From the NCBI GenBank assembly GCA_903957405.1, contig CAJBPC010000377.1:1-8128 (forward strand): DNA of 8,128 nucleotides, given 5' to 3'. Shown here one piece after another: positions 1 through 6,390 of the stretch. The notes under the pieces were generated by a model. That model made no database searches. It saw only the letters and a list, made by a program, of their open reading frames with translations, and was not told the DNA's origin. This DNA comes from an uncultured bacterium (GTDB lineage Bacteria > Bacteroidota > Bacteroidia > Chitinophagales > Chitinophagaceae). Made by a program: the position numbers and the translations under genes. Position 1 is the first letter of the stretch, and every line of letters starts with the position of its first letter.

Positions 1-70
1 CGATGGTCTGGCCGATCAGCAATTCATTGCCGATGGTGATGATGGTGGCATCTGCCTTCCTCTTTGTCAT
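1..70 (-). CDS. cinA: CinA-like protein, N-terminus only (partial)
   Basis: This is the start of a gene whose remainder lies beyond the left edge. The minus strand from the ATG at 70-68 reads MTKRKADATIITIGNELLIG and then QTI. The block TIITIGNELLIGQ matches the first strand and loop of the molybdopterin-binding (MoCF/COG1058) domain that opens CinA proteins, usually seen as IIxIGDELLxGQ. Full CinA proteins of about 410-425 residues combine this domain, which can hydrolyse ADP-ribose, with a C-terminal nicotinamide-mononucleotide deamidase domain (PncC type) that recycles pyridine nucleotides. Whether the second domain is present cannot be seen here. No Shine-Dalgarno site precedes the ATG, which is normal in Bacteroidota. 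A perfect TAnnTTTG box lies 39 nt upstream. The gene is divergent from dacB. The family call is firm; the precise cellular role is inferred. Confidence 0.85.
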   Translation of the reverse strand, partial: MTKRKADATIITIGNELLIGQTI

Positions 71-108
71 GCCCGGGATATTTGATTGGAGGTATGTGAT
101 CCTGACTT

Positions 109-116
109 CAAAGTTA
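109..116 (-). promoter_or_regulatory. Predicted -7 box of the cinA promoter
   Basis: The minus strand reads TAACTTTG, an exact match to the Bacteroidota -7 consensus TAnnTTTG, 39 nt before the cinA ATG. This would give a leader of roughly 30 nt. No clear TTG-type -33 element stands at the expected distance, so the call rests on the -7 box and its position. Confidence 0.5.
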
Positions 117-194
117 CTGTTATTGCACCTGCAGGCGTCGTTTACTTTTTTCCCGCATCGCATCCCTGAACGACGGGTGCGTCCCATATGCCGC

Positions 195-202
195 TATCTT
201 TA
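195..202 (+). promoter_or_regulatory. Possible -7 box of the dacB promoter
   Basis: TATCTTTA matches TAnnTTTG at all but the last fixed base and lies 34 nt before the chosen dacB start. No -33 TTG is visible about 19 nt upstream. This is a weak candidate, kept because its distance to the start is right and nothing better is present between the divergent genes. Confidence 0.3.
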
Positions 203-236
203 CGCCTTGTCGCAGTATGATGCAAATCGATTCCTT

Positions 237-1631
237 ATGAGGCGTAGCCGGTGTTTTTTCTTTTTTATGGCATCCTTACCGATGCTTGCACTTCAGGCGC
301 AGGACCCTTCCGCCGCGCTGAAGCGCAACATAGCAACCTTTGAAGCAGATGCGCAGATGACCCACGGCATCCTGGGCATGCATGTGGCGGATGCCGCCAC
401 GGGAAGGGTCGTCCATCAGCATAACAGCCGGGTCGGACTCGTCCCCGCCAGCAGTCAGAAGGTCGTCACGGCAGCTACGGCTTTCGAACTGCTGGGAGAG
501 GATTTTAGGTTTCGCACGAAATTCGGTTATGCGGGACCGGTAGTGGGAGGAACCCTTCGGGGCGATGTCGTCGTCGAGGGGTCGGGGGATCCCGCGATGG
601 GCAGTCCGCGCTACCGGGAGACGACAATGGCGGCTATCGAGGGCCGGATGACGGCCGCATTGCGCAAGGCGGGCATAACGAAAGTCACCGGGGGCGTCAC
701 CGGGTACACCCTGGGATATGAGCGATCGACCATCCCCGACGGTTGGCTTTGGGAGGATATCGGCAATTATTACGGCGCCGGACACGGGGCCCTCAACTGG
801 CACGAAAACCAATATGAACTCTGGCTGAAGCCGGGTGCCAAAGAAGGCGAACCGGTCGAACTGCTGAAGACAGACCCGCTCCTGCACGGGGAACGGTTCG
901 ATAACGAGCTGCGCTCAGGCAAGGCGGGCAGCGGCGACCAGGCTTTCCTGTATTTCAAACCCGGCAAGCCGGAACTGGTGGTCAGGGGAACGATCCCTTG
1001 CTGCATTCCCAGTTTTCGGATAGCAGGAGCCGTGGTGGACCCGGTGACTTTCACGCTGCGGCAGATCCGGAAGATATCCGGTGCCGAAGGGGATGTGCAG
1101 GTCCGCTCGAACCCCACAGCGGCTGAACGGGAAGCCATAAGCCCTTTGTTCACACACCAGTCACCGGGGCTCGACAGCATCGTGTACGGATTCCTGCAGA
1201 AAAGCGTAAACCTCTACGGGGAGGCTTTGATACATACGCTGTCCGCACAAAAAAACGGACAGGCATCCTATGACGGCGGACTGGAGCTGCTGAAGGATTT
1301 TTGGGCATCCCAGGGCATCGGACGACATGCACTGAACATGGCTGACGGCAGCGGACTGTCACCTGTCAACCGCGTCACGGCGGAGGCTTTGACAAAAGTG
1401 CTCCTCTACGCCAGGCAGCGTCCATGGTTCAAGGCATTTGACAGGGCGATGCCGGTGCACGAAGGGATCCGTATGAAGAGCGGAAGCATGGAAGGCGTCA
1501 GGTCCTATGCCGGATACCTGAAAAGCGCTTCCGGCAAGGAATATGTTTTCGCCGTGATCGTCAACAATTACTCCGGCTCAGGAGCATCCATCAACCGGAA
1601 ACTCCGCGAATTGCTGGGTGCCTTGAAATGA
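237..1631 (+). CDS. dacB: D-alanyl-D-alanine carboxypeptidase/endopeptidase (PBP4, peptidase family S13)
   Basis: The 464-residue product is a periplasmic low-molecular-mass penicillin-binding protein that trims D-Ala from, or cuts cross-links in, peptidoglycan. The reading frame is open back to position 3, but the ATG at 237 is chosen because it starts a clear signal peptide: Arg-rich residues 2-5, a hydrophobic core with four Phe (7-10), and a likely cleavage around LQA|QD at 21. Upstream residues overlap the cinA control region and do not look protein-like. The nucleophile motif SSQK lies at 72-75 within a VPASSQKVVTAAT block. The second active-site motif lies in DGSGLSPVNRVT (370-381). 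The third box is KSGS (414-417) in place of the canonical KTG, a common variant in S13 enzymes. The long stretch between the first and second motifs fits the domain II/III insertion of this family. The gene converges on the fucose cluster with only 34 nt between stop codons. Length and motifs indicate an intact enzyme. Confidence 0.95.
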   Translation: MRRSRCFFFFMASLPMLALQAQDPSAALKRNIATFEADAQMTHGILGMHVADAATGRVVHQHNSRVGLVPASSQKVVTAATAFELLGEDFRFRTKFGYAGPVVGGTLRGDVVVEGSGDPAMGSPRYRETTMAAIEGRMTAALRKAGITKVTGGVTGYTLGYERSTIPDGWLWEDIGNYYGAGHGALNWHENQYELWLKPGAKEGEPVELLKTDPLLHGERFDNELRSGKAGSGDQAFLYFKPGKPELVVRGTIPCCIPSFRIAGAVVDPVTFTLRQIRKISGAEGDVQVRSNPTAAEREAISPLFTHQSPGLDSIVYGFLQKSVNLYGEALIHTLSAQKNGQASYDGGLELLKDFWASQGIGRHALNMADGSGLSPVNRVTAEALTKVLLYARQRPWFKAFDRAMPVHEGIRMKSGSMEGVRSYAGYLKSASGKEYVFAVIVNNYSGSGASINRKLRELLGALK

Positions 1632-1655
1632 TCGGCGCACTCGGGGACAGGTCTT

Positions 1656-1665
1656 CCGGTACCGG
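1656..1665. repeat. 10-bp perfect palindrome between convergent stop codons
   Basis: CCGGTACCGG is self-complementary and fills the end of the 34-nt gap between dacB and the mutarotase gene, directly abutting the mutarotase stop. With no loop and no T-tract on either strand, it does not meet the form of an intrinsic terminator. It may help end transcription from both sides or be chance in GC-rich DNA. Confidence 0.35.
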
Positions 1666-2001
1666 TCAGGACCGAAAAGAAAATATGGAATCCAAAAGGA
1701 CCCATTTCTCACCGGGCTTTGCACCCGGCAACGCCTGCTGGTAGGTCCACATGAGCTCCTCCCATTCCTGCACTTTCGGGTCGGATGCATCTGCAGCGGC
1801 TTTATCTGCGAAGGAGAAATCGTCATTTGTTTCCATAAGCATGAACATCCTGTTGCCGGTCCTGAATATCTCCATGCTCAGGATGCCGCTTTTTTCGATG
1901 CTCAGGAGTATCTCCGGCCGTACGGCCTTGTGGATCTCCTCGTATTCCGCTATCCTTATCGGGTCGTCGATCAGGTCGAGTGCCAGGCAGTATCTTTTCA
2001 T
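1666..2001 (-). CDS. Sugar mutarotase, RhaM/COG3254 (DUF718) family; probably acts on L-fucose here
   Basis: The 111-residue product belongs to the small dimeric alpha/beta-barrel family whose characterised member, E. coli RhaM, interconverts the alpha and beta anomers of L-rhamnose. The start MKRYCLALDL is preferred over an in-frame extension to 2058 because its ATG overlaps the fucP stop as ATGA (4 nt) and matches the usual family N-terminus. Tyr20 and His24 (YEEIH) align with catalytic Tyr18 and His22 of RhaM. From a remembered alignment, RhaM Tyr41 corresponds to Met43 and Trp26 to Arg28, so the sugar pocket differs. W80 and the W86-TY-LP segment resemble the family C-terminal half. As last gene of a fucose-oxidation cluster, it most likely equilibrates L-fucose anomers for the dehydrogenase. 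A rhamnose label taken from homology alone could mislead. The family call is strong; the substrate is inferred from neighbours. Confidence 0.85.
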   Translation of the reverse strand: MKRYCLALDLIDDPIRIAEYEEIHKAVRPEILLSIEKSGILSMEIFRTGNRMFMLMETNDDFSFADKAAADASDPKVQEWEELMWTYQQALPGAKPGEKWVLLDSIFSFRS

Positions 2002-3275
2002 GCGGAAGTTTTTATGCGGTATCCTCTGAGTCCGAAATACAGCACCACAAAGAAGCATACTAACGGTACCGTATACCCTATCTGAATATTATCGTTCATG
2101 CTGTCTATGATGCCGCCCATGATCACGGGAAAAACGGCACCTCCGATGATCGCCATCACGATGAGCGAAGACCCCGCCTTGGTATGCTCCTTCAGGTCGC
2201 TGATGCCGAGCGAGAAGATGGTGGGAAACATGATCGACATGAAGAAGCCGAGTCCGCCGAGCGCCAGCACGACAAATCTGCCATCGGCATAGATCGCCAC
2301 AAGGCTCAGCAGGATGCATGCGGCTGCATAGATCGACAGCAGCCTTGCAGGACTCACGAAACGCATGATGGCCGTGCCGGCGAAACGACCGGTCATGAAC
2401 AGCAGCCCGAAGATGCCGAGATAGTATCCGGCGGTCTTCTCATCCACATCTCCTCCGGTCATGGCCATGCGTACGAAGAAGCTCGTCACGCACACCTGCG
2501 CTCCCACATAGAATAACTGCGCGACAACGGCCCATACAAGATGGTTGTGGCCGAGCGCGCCGCGTATGCTGCCTGTATGCTTCTCCTCCTCATCCCTGAA
2601 CTCGGGTAGCCTGTTGACCACGAACAGGATCGCGATCAGCAAAAGGAACGCTCCGAGCAACATGTATGGGAGCTTCACGGATGCCGCTTCCCCGACGAGG
2701 TAGCTGAGCTTGTCCGCTTCAGCCATGGCCGCCATCTCCGTTGCGCTGTATTCCTTTCCTGAAAGGATGAATCTCGCTCCGATAAGGGGTGCGACAAACG
2801 CTGCCAGCCCGTTGAATGACTGCGCCAGATTCAGCCTCGCCGTGGCCGTCTTCGGATCACCCAGCTTGGTCACATACGGGTTCGCGGCAGTCTCCAGTAC
2901 GGTGAGTCCGCAGCCGATGATGAACAATCCGATCAGAAAGACATCGTAATTCCTGCTGTTTGCCGCCGGTACGAACAGGAATGCGCCAAGGCTGAATACC
3001 AGCAGTCCGGTGATGATGCCATTGCGGTAGCCGAACCTCTTGAGGATGAGTCCCGCCGGTATGGCCGCCAGGAAATACGCCAAGTAGACGGCGCTGTCGA
3101 CGAAGGTCGACTGCATGTTCGTCAGCTGCAACGCCTTCCGCAGGTGCGGTATCAGTATCCCGTTGAGGTTGTTCGCGAAACCCCAGAGGAAGAAGAGGCT
3201 CGTGACAAGCATTAACGGTAAAGCATACATGTTATGCTTCGCGGATCGCTTGTCGCTATTGTCGATTGTTTCCAT
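1998..3275 (-). CDS. fucP: FucP-like L-fucose:H+ symporter (MFS permease)
   Basis: The 425-residue inner-membrane protein has about twelve hydrophobic segments and a central loop around residues 225-240. It follows E. coli FucP closely through LFFLWGFANNLN (27-38), LETAANPYV (127-135), RLNLAQSFN (147-155), and PTIFSLGI and SSLIVMAIIGG in the C-terminal half. Family members import L-fucose and related sugars with a proton. Glu128 aligns with E. coli Glu135. E. coli Asp46, the other proton-handling residue, is replaced by Gly39 (codon GGG, plus-strand 3159-3161). An extra acid, Asp60, sits at the start of the next helix (FVDSAVY). The ATG follows an A-rich stretch 55 nt after the dehydrogenase stop, and the stop overlaps the mutarotase ATG as ATGA. 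The third position in the cluster fits uptake feeding the dehydrogenase. Family assignment is firm; fucose as substrate is supported by context, and the coupling mechanism is uncertain. Confidence 0.9.
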   Translation of the reverse strand: METIDNSDKRSAKHNMYALPLMLVTSLFFLWGFANNLNGILIPHLRKALQLTNMQSTFVDSAVYLAYFLAAIPAGLILKRFGYRNGIITGLLVFSLGAFLFVPAANSRNYDVFLIGLFIIGCGLTVLETAANPYVTKLGDPKTATARLNLAQSFNGLAAFVAPLIGARFILSGKEYSATEMAAMAEADKLSYLVGEAASVKLPYMLLGAFLLLIAILFVVNRLPEFRDEEEKHTGSIRGALGHNHLVWAVVAQLFYVGAQVCVTSFFVRMAMTGGDVDEKTAGYYLGIFGLLFMTGRFAGTAIMRFVSPARLLSIYAAACILLSLVAIYADGRFVVLALGGLGFFMSIMFPTIFSLGISDLKEHTKAGSSLIVMAIIGGAVFPVIMGGIIDSMNDNIQIGYTVPLVCFFVVLYFGLRGYRIKTSA

Positions 3276-3330
3276 CAGTCTGCAATTTTTTTTCGGTTGT
3301 TCAATTGTTCATCGTCCCCCAACATGGCGT

Positions 3331-4104
3331 TCAAAGGAGCGACCTGTCGAGGTGCACGTATCCGCCATCGACATGCAGCAGCTGTCCTGTCGTGTGCGAC
3401 GACCGCTCAGATAGCAGGAAGACGACCATGTCGGCGATCTCCACGGCTGTGGTCATGCGTTTGCCCAGCGGTATTTTTTCAGTGATTTTTTGCAGTGTAC
3501 CCTCTGGATCGGCCAGTGTCCTGATCCACTTGTCATACAGCGGCGTGTAACATTCCGCCACGATCACGGAGTTCACCCGGATGCCGTATTTCAGGAGATC
3601 CACGGCCCATTCCCTGGTGAGGGCATTTCTCCCTCCGTTGGCGGCTGCATAAGCCGATGTGCCGCCCTGACCGGTCTCCGCCGTTTTCGATCCGATATTC
3701 ACGATGGAGCCCTTGCTCCGGATAAGCTCAGGAAGCGCATGGTGCGCCATGAGATAGTAATGCACGAGGTTCCTGTGGAGGGACGAGATGAATGCATCGT
3801 ATCCGCCGTCTTCCAGCCCGACACCATCGTTCACTCCTGCGTTGTTGACGAGTCCGTCGATCCTTCCGTATCGCTGCACGACCTCCTCCACGGCCCTGCG
3901 GCAGTCGTCGGGGGAGCTGAGTTCCGCCACCACCTGATGGCCATTCGGAGCATGTGCGGCGAGGGCTTTCTCATTGTCATCCCGGCTCCGACCAACGATC
4001 ACCGGTATGGCGCCTTCCTGCGCCAGTGACCGCACGATCCCTTCCCCGATGCCCTTTGCACCGCCCGTGACGATGACGATCTTTCCTGTGAGTCCCAATT
4101 CCAT
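3331..4104 (-). CDS. SDR-family dehydrogenase, probable L-fucose dehydrogenase
   Basis: The 257-residue protein is a classical short-chain dehydrogenase, expected to oxidise L-fucose at C1 to L-fuconolactone using NAD(P)+ in the cytoplasm. The nucleotide-binding TGGAKGIGEG lies at 13-22, NNAG at 87-90, the tetrad Asn at 112 (HRNLVHY), Ser139 (NIGSKTAETG) and Tyr152. The stretches GLVNNAGVNDG, TGQGxTSxY, ALTREWA, HTTG and the ending HLDRSLL resemble, from memory, L-fucose dehydrogenases of the Burkholderia type more than 2-keto-3-deoxy-L-fuconate dehydrogenases. The residue four after Tyr152 is Asn156 (codon AAC), where SDRs normally have the catalytic Lys of YxxxK. Activity may therefore differ or rely on another group, or this may be a clade feature. 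The ATG shares one base with the lactonase stop (TAATG), indicating translational coupling. The SDR call is certain; the substrate is inferred from similarity and neighbours. Confidence 0.85.
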   Translation of the reverse strand: MELGLTGKIVIVTGGAKGIGEGIVRSLAQEGAIPVIVGRSRDDNEKALAAHAPNGHQVVAELSSPDDCRRAVEEVVQRYGRIDGLVNNAGVNDGVGLEDGGYDAFISSLHRNLVHYYLMAHHALPELIRSKGSIVNIGSKTAETGQGGTSAYAAANGGRNALTREWAVDLLKYGIRVNSVIVAECYTPLYDKWIRTLADPEGTLQKITEKIPLGKRMTTAVEIADMVVFLLSERSSHTTGQLLHVDGGYVHLDRSLL

Positions 4105-4934
4105 TATGTCAGTTTATAACATGTCGCAGCATTCCCGCCCCAGGCTTTTTCACGGTCAGCCTCGGGCAGCTGCCCTAAAAATCGTTTGATGATCTCCGTT
4201 ATTTTCGCATAGCTGCCCGCGACAAGGCATACCGGCCAGTCCGAACCGAAACAGATCCTGTCAACCCCGAAAAATTCACCGACCGTCTCAAGATACGGAG
4301 CGAAGTCCTCATATCGCCATTTCTTCCAGTCAGCTTCCGTGACCATTCCGCTGAGCTTGCAATAGGTGTGTGGGTGACGGGCAAGGATCTGCATGTTGGA
4401 CCTCCATTTCTTCAGTTCCCCGGCGGCAATGGCGGGTTTTCCCAAATGGTCGAGGATGAACCGCTGTTCGGGGAATTTCTCTGTGAATCGCACCAAGGAC
4501 GAGAGCTGGTCATGGTAGACGAGCAGGTCGTAGGTAAAACCCCTCGCCCTGAGTGATCCCACCCCATGCAGGAATTCCTTATTCAGCAAATATCGGTCGT
4601 CATCCTGCCCCTGTATGATGGTGCGGAACCCTTTGAGTTTGTTATACCGCTTCCATCCCTCGAGATGTTCCTCCACTTTCGGATCCTTTAGGTCTGTCCA
4701 TCCCACCACGGCTTTTATGAACTCATTTTCCGCTGCGAGACCCAACAGAAACCAGGTCTCCGCATAAGACTCGTCGGCCTGCACGGCGATGCTCCCTTCA
4801 ATGCCGGCAGCTGAGATTTCCTTTTTAAGGTCGGCAGGAAGAAAGTCTCTTCTGATCGCACGCATCTCTTCACTGATCCAACCGTGACGAGCGGGTTCGT
4901 AAGTCCAGAAATGCTGATGCGCATCAATCCTCAT
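4104..4934 (-). CDS. Amidohydrolase-family lactonase, probable L-fuconolactonase (COG3618)
   Basis: The 276-residue protein is a TIM-barrel metal-dependent hydrolase of the amidohydrolase superfamily, in the group holding L-fuconolactonases, L-rhamnono-lactonases and 2-pyrone-4,6-dicarboxylate lactonase. It is expected to hydrolyse L-fucono-lactone to L-fuconate. It opens with IDAHQHFW (3-10; the first-strand HxH is His6/His8), has DHLGKP (162-167) with His163, and GSDWPVC (230-236), whose Asp232 is the expected catalytic base. The length is normal and no frame break is seen. It is the first of the four minus-strand genes, and its stop overlaps the dehydrogenase ATG by one base. Only about 28 nt of A/T-rich DNA separate its ATG from the insertion sequence, so its native promoter cannot be directly adjacent. 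Superfamily confidence is high. The fucose substrate comes from the FucP, SDR and mutarotase neighbours. Confidence 0.88.
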   Translation of the reverse strand: MRIDAHQHFWTYEPARHGWISEEMRAIRRDFLPADLKKEISAAGIEGSIAVQADESYAETWFLLGLAAENEFIKAVVGWTDLKDPKVEEHLEGWKRYNKLKGFRTIIQGQDDDRYLLNKEFLHGVGSLRARGFTYDLLVYHDQLSSLVRFTEKFPEQRFILDHLGKPAIAAGELKKWRSNMQILARHPHTYCKLSGMVTEADWKKWRYEDFAPYLETVGEFFGVDRICFGSDWPVCLVAGSYAKITEIIKRFLGQLPEADREKAWGGNAATCYKLT

Positions 4935-4962
4935 ATTGCAAAAGAAAATAAAAAAAAACTAT

Positions 4963-4975
4963 TGTTGTCCGAGAT
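4963..4975 (+). repeat. IS terminal inverted repeat (fucose-operon side)
   Basis: TGTTGTCCGAGAT is exactly repeated in inverted orientation at 6347-6359. This is the end downstream of the transposase stop; 45 nt separate it from the stop codon at 5021-5023. Confidence 0.88.
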
Positions 4976-5020
4976 GATTGAAAATTAATTGAATTCCTGT
5001 CTTCAAAGCCTTTTTAATAC

Positions 5021-6274
5021 TCAAAAGTTGATGATAGCTTGAAAACAGAGGGGTGTTTTTTCTTTGTGCCTTTTTTTGAGTGGCGTATCAGGCTTTGCTC
5101 TTACTCTTTTCTGCTTGTATTTTTCTATAATGGCGGCAATGCCAATATAGTTCATTAGGTGTAGGCTAACAATGGAAGCCAATATTGAGAAGGCCATTTG
5201 CGCCTTATTTTCATTGAATAAAACCTGCAATAATATAAGTCCTATCAAGGCGCACCAGATTTGTATTTGTATGGCATTTTCATTATCACCCAAAAAATAG
5301 TTTAGGGGGAAGTTTTGTTTCAGCTTTTTAAAGAATTTCTCTATTTGCCACCTATTTTGGTAGATGGCAATAATGTCGGAAGCTGATATTTCCAAATTGT
5401 TGGTCCAATATACAAAGGTGGCCTTGTGCTTTTCGCTGTAATAAGCTATCCTCCTGAGTTGCATCGTTCTTTTGACACTGGTTTCTTCTACTGTTTCCGT
5501 GTATTTTACTTCTATTATTTCATCTTTCAAAATAGCGGTTTCATCGTCTTTGAGTTCTAGTTCTTTGATACTGGTAAAGTATGCATTATCCTTTTGTGGC
5601 ACTACATAAGTAATACCCCTTTCGCTAAATTTTTCAAACTGCAGGTAATTTATATAGGCCTTGTCGAAGGTAATGATGGAGCCGTCGGGTAGTTCTTTAA
5701 TGCATTCGTAAAACTGCTGGTCGTGTAGGGCTGCTGGGGTATATTTTATAAAACTGGGCATGTTGCTATCGGCCTTTAAAAGGGTATGCACTTTTATGCC
5801 GCCCTTGCTTTTGCCATCATTTCGTTTACGTCCTGCAGGCTTTAATATGGCCTTAAACAGTGAAATGGTGCTGCTATCCAGTATGTATAGCTTGCTGGCA
5901 ATACTTGGCCTCAAACGGCTGTCCGAGATAATATGCTTGTATTTCTGATATAGGCTTTGGTACAATGAGCCGAAAGCCTCGCTGGTTCGTTTTTTGTTTC
6001 CGTCGCTAAGGGTGCTTCTTGGGGGTACTTTTTTGAGATTCATATGGTTAAGCTTGCCCTGACACAACTCAAGCCCAGTCTCTACTTCACGAATGGAGGT
6101 ACATCTTGCAAAAATGCAGTATAGCATCGTAGTAAGGTGGTCTTTAAAACTTAATTTCTTGGAAAACTTGTCTGCATTGTGCTTATTGCAGGCAGCTTGT
6201 AGTAAACTGTCGTCTATAAAAGAAAGCACTTGGGTAAATATCGGCTGTCCGACATAATCACTACTTTTGTCCAT
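5021..6274 (-). CDS. IS4-family DDE transposase (DUF4372-type N-terminus)
   Basis: The 417-residue protein catalyses cut-and-paste movement of the surrounding IS. Residues 10-70 (FTQVLSFID, KLSFKDHLTTMLY, TSIREVETGL) resemble the DUF4372 domain found ahead of many IS4-family catalytic cores. The acidic triad is visible as Asp133 (ILDSST), Asp204 (TFDKAYINY) and Glu312. Glu312 lies in the IS4-specific signature Y-x2-R-x3-E-x6-K, here Tyr305, Arg308, Glu312 and Lys319 (YQNRWQIEKFFKKLK). The C-terminus is rich in Lys/Arg. The frame is intact from ATG (6274) to TGA (5021), so the element may still be active. A near-consensus -7 box lies 26 nt before the start, and a strong hairpin stands just beyond it. 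Codons are noticeably A/T-rich compared with adjacent genes. The IS subgroup name is not determined. Confidence 0.93.
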   Translation of the reverse strand: MDKSSDYVGQPIFTQVLSFIDDSLLQAACNKHNADKFSKKLSFKDHLTTMLYCIFARCTSIREVETGLELCQGKLNHMNLKKVPPRSTLSDGNKKRTSEAFGSLYQSLYQKYKHIISDSRLRPSIASKLYILDSSTISLFKAILKPAGRKRNDGKSKGGIKVHTLLKADSNMPSFIKYTPAALHDQQFYECIKELPDGSIITFDKAYINYLQFEKFSERGITYVVPQKDNAYFTSIKELELKDDETAILKDEIIEVKYTETVEETSVKRTMQLRRIAYYSEKHKATFVYWTNNLEISASDIIAIYQNRWQIEKFFKKLKQNFPLNYFLGDNENAIQIQIWCALIGLILLQVLFNENKAQMAFSILASIVSLHLMNYIGIAAIIEKYKQKRVRAKPDTPLKKRHKEKTPLCFQAIINF

Positions 6275-6299
6275 ATCAATTTGTTTTGTTTAGTAGCAG

Positions 6300-6307
6300 C
6301 AAAATTG
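6300..6307 (-). promoter_or_regulatory. Possible -7 box of the transposase promoter
   Basis: The minus strand reads CAATTTTG, matching TAnnTTTG at all but the first fixed base, 25 nt before the transposase ATG. Spacing fits a short leader, and a -33 element would fall inside the adjacent hairpin. Weak evidence. Confidence 0.3.
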
Positions 6308-6310
6308 ATG

Positions 6311-6334
6311 AAGGGTGGCCTAAAAACCACCCTT
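6311..6334. repeat. 8-bp perfect hairpin inside the IS, upstream of the transposase gene
   Basis: AAGGGTGG (6311-6318) pairs exactly with CCACCCTT (6327-6334) across an 8-nt loop. It lies between the outer inverted repeat and the transposase promoter region, where transcription entering from outside the IS would pass through it. No U-run follows on either strand, so a standard intrinsic terminator is not supported. Some IS4-family elements use structures in this region to suppress transposase expression from external transcripts, and a similar role is inferred here. Confidence 0.6.
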
Positions 6335-6346
6335 ATTCAAAAATTT

Positions 6347-6359
6347 ATCTCGGACAACA
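6347..6359 (-). repeat. IS terminal inverted repeat (apaG side)
   Basis: The minus strand reads TGTTGTCCGAGAT, identical over 13 bases to the end at 4963-4975. It lies outside the hairpin and upstream of the transposase start. Confidence 0.88.
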
Positions 6360-6390
6360 GTAATTTTTTATCAATTATGCGTTATCGAAA

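Larger units (their letters stand above)
4962..6360 (-). mobile_element. IS4-family insertion sequence, complete
   Basis: The roughly 1.4-kb element carries one intact transposase gene and has matching inverted ends: TGTTGTCCGAGAT at 4963-4975 and its complement at 6347-6359. One mismatched base further out gives the limits used here. A TA dinucleotide flanks both limits (4960-4961 and 6361-6362) and could be a 2-bp duplication or part of a longer, imperfect inverted repeat. Similarity continues outward into an A-run on one side and a T-run on the other. No 8-13 bp target duplication, as expected for IS4-family elements, is visible, so exact ends are uncertain. Composition is clearly more AT-rich than the fucose genes, consistent with recent arrival. 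It sits between the fucose cluster and its presumed promoter, with its transposase reading in the operon direction. Confidence 0.88.

Noticed and set aside
3..236. Upstream extension of the dacB frame to position 3
   Set aside because: It would overlap the cinA start and promoter, and the signal peptide begins cleanly at the ATG at 237.
276..887. 203-codon minus-strand open frame opposite dacB
   Set aside because: It overlaps the SxxK-containing coding region of dacB and shows no protein-like pattern of its own.
3276..3330. Internal promoter or operator before fucP
   Set aside because: The 55-nt gap holds a GAACAA direct repeat and an A-run before the ATG, but no TAnnTTTG box. It looks like an ordinary A-rich translation start region.
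3331..4104. Reading the SDR as 2-keto-3-deoxy-L-fuconate dehydrogenase
   Set aside because: The NAGVNDG, TGQGxTSxY and HLDRSLL features fit L-fucose dehydrogenase-type SDRs better, and no dehydratase is present in this cluster. Not fully excluded.
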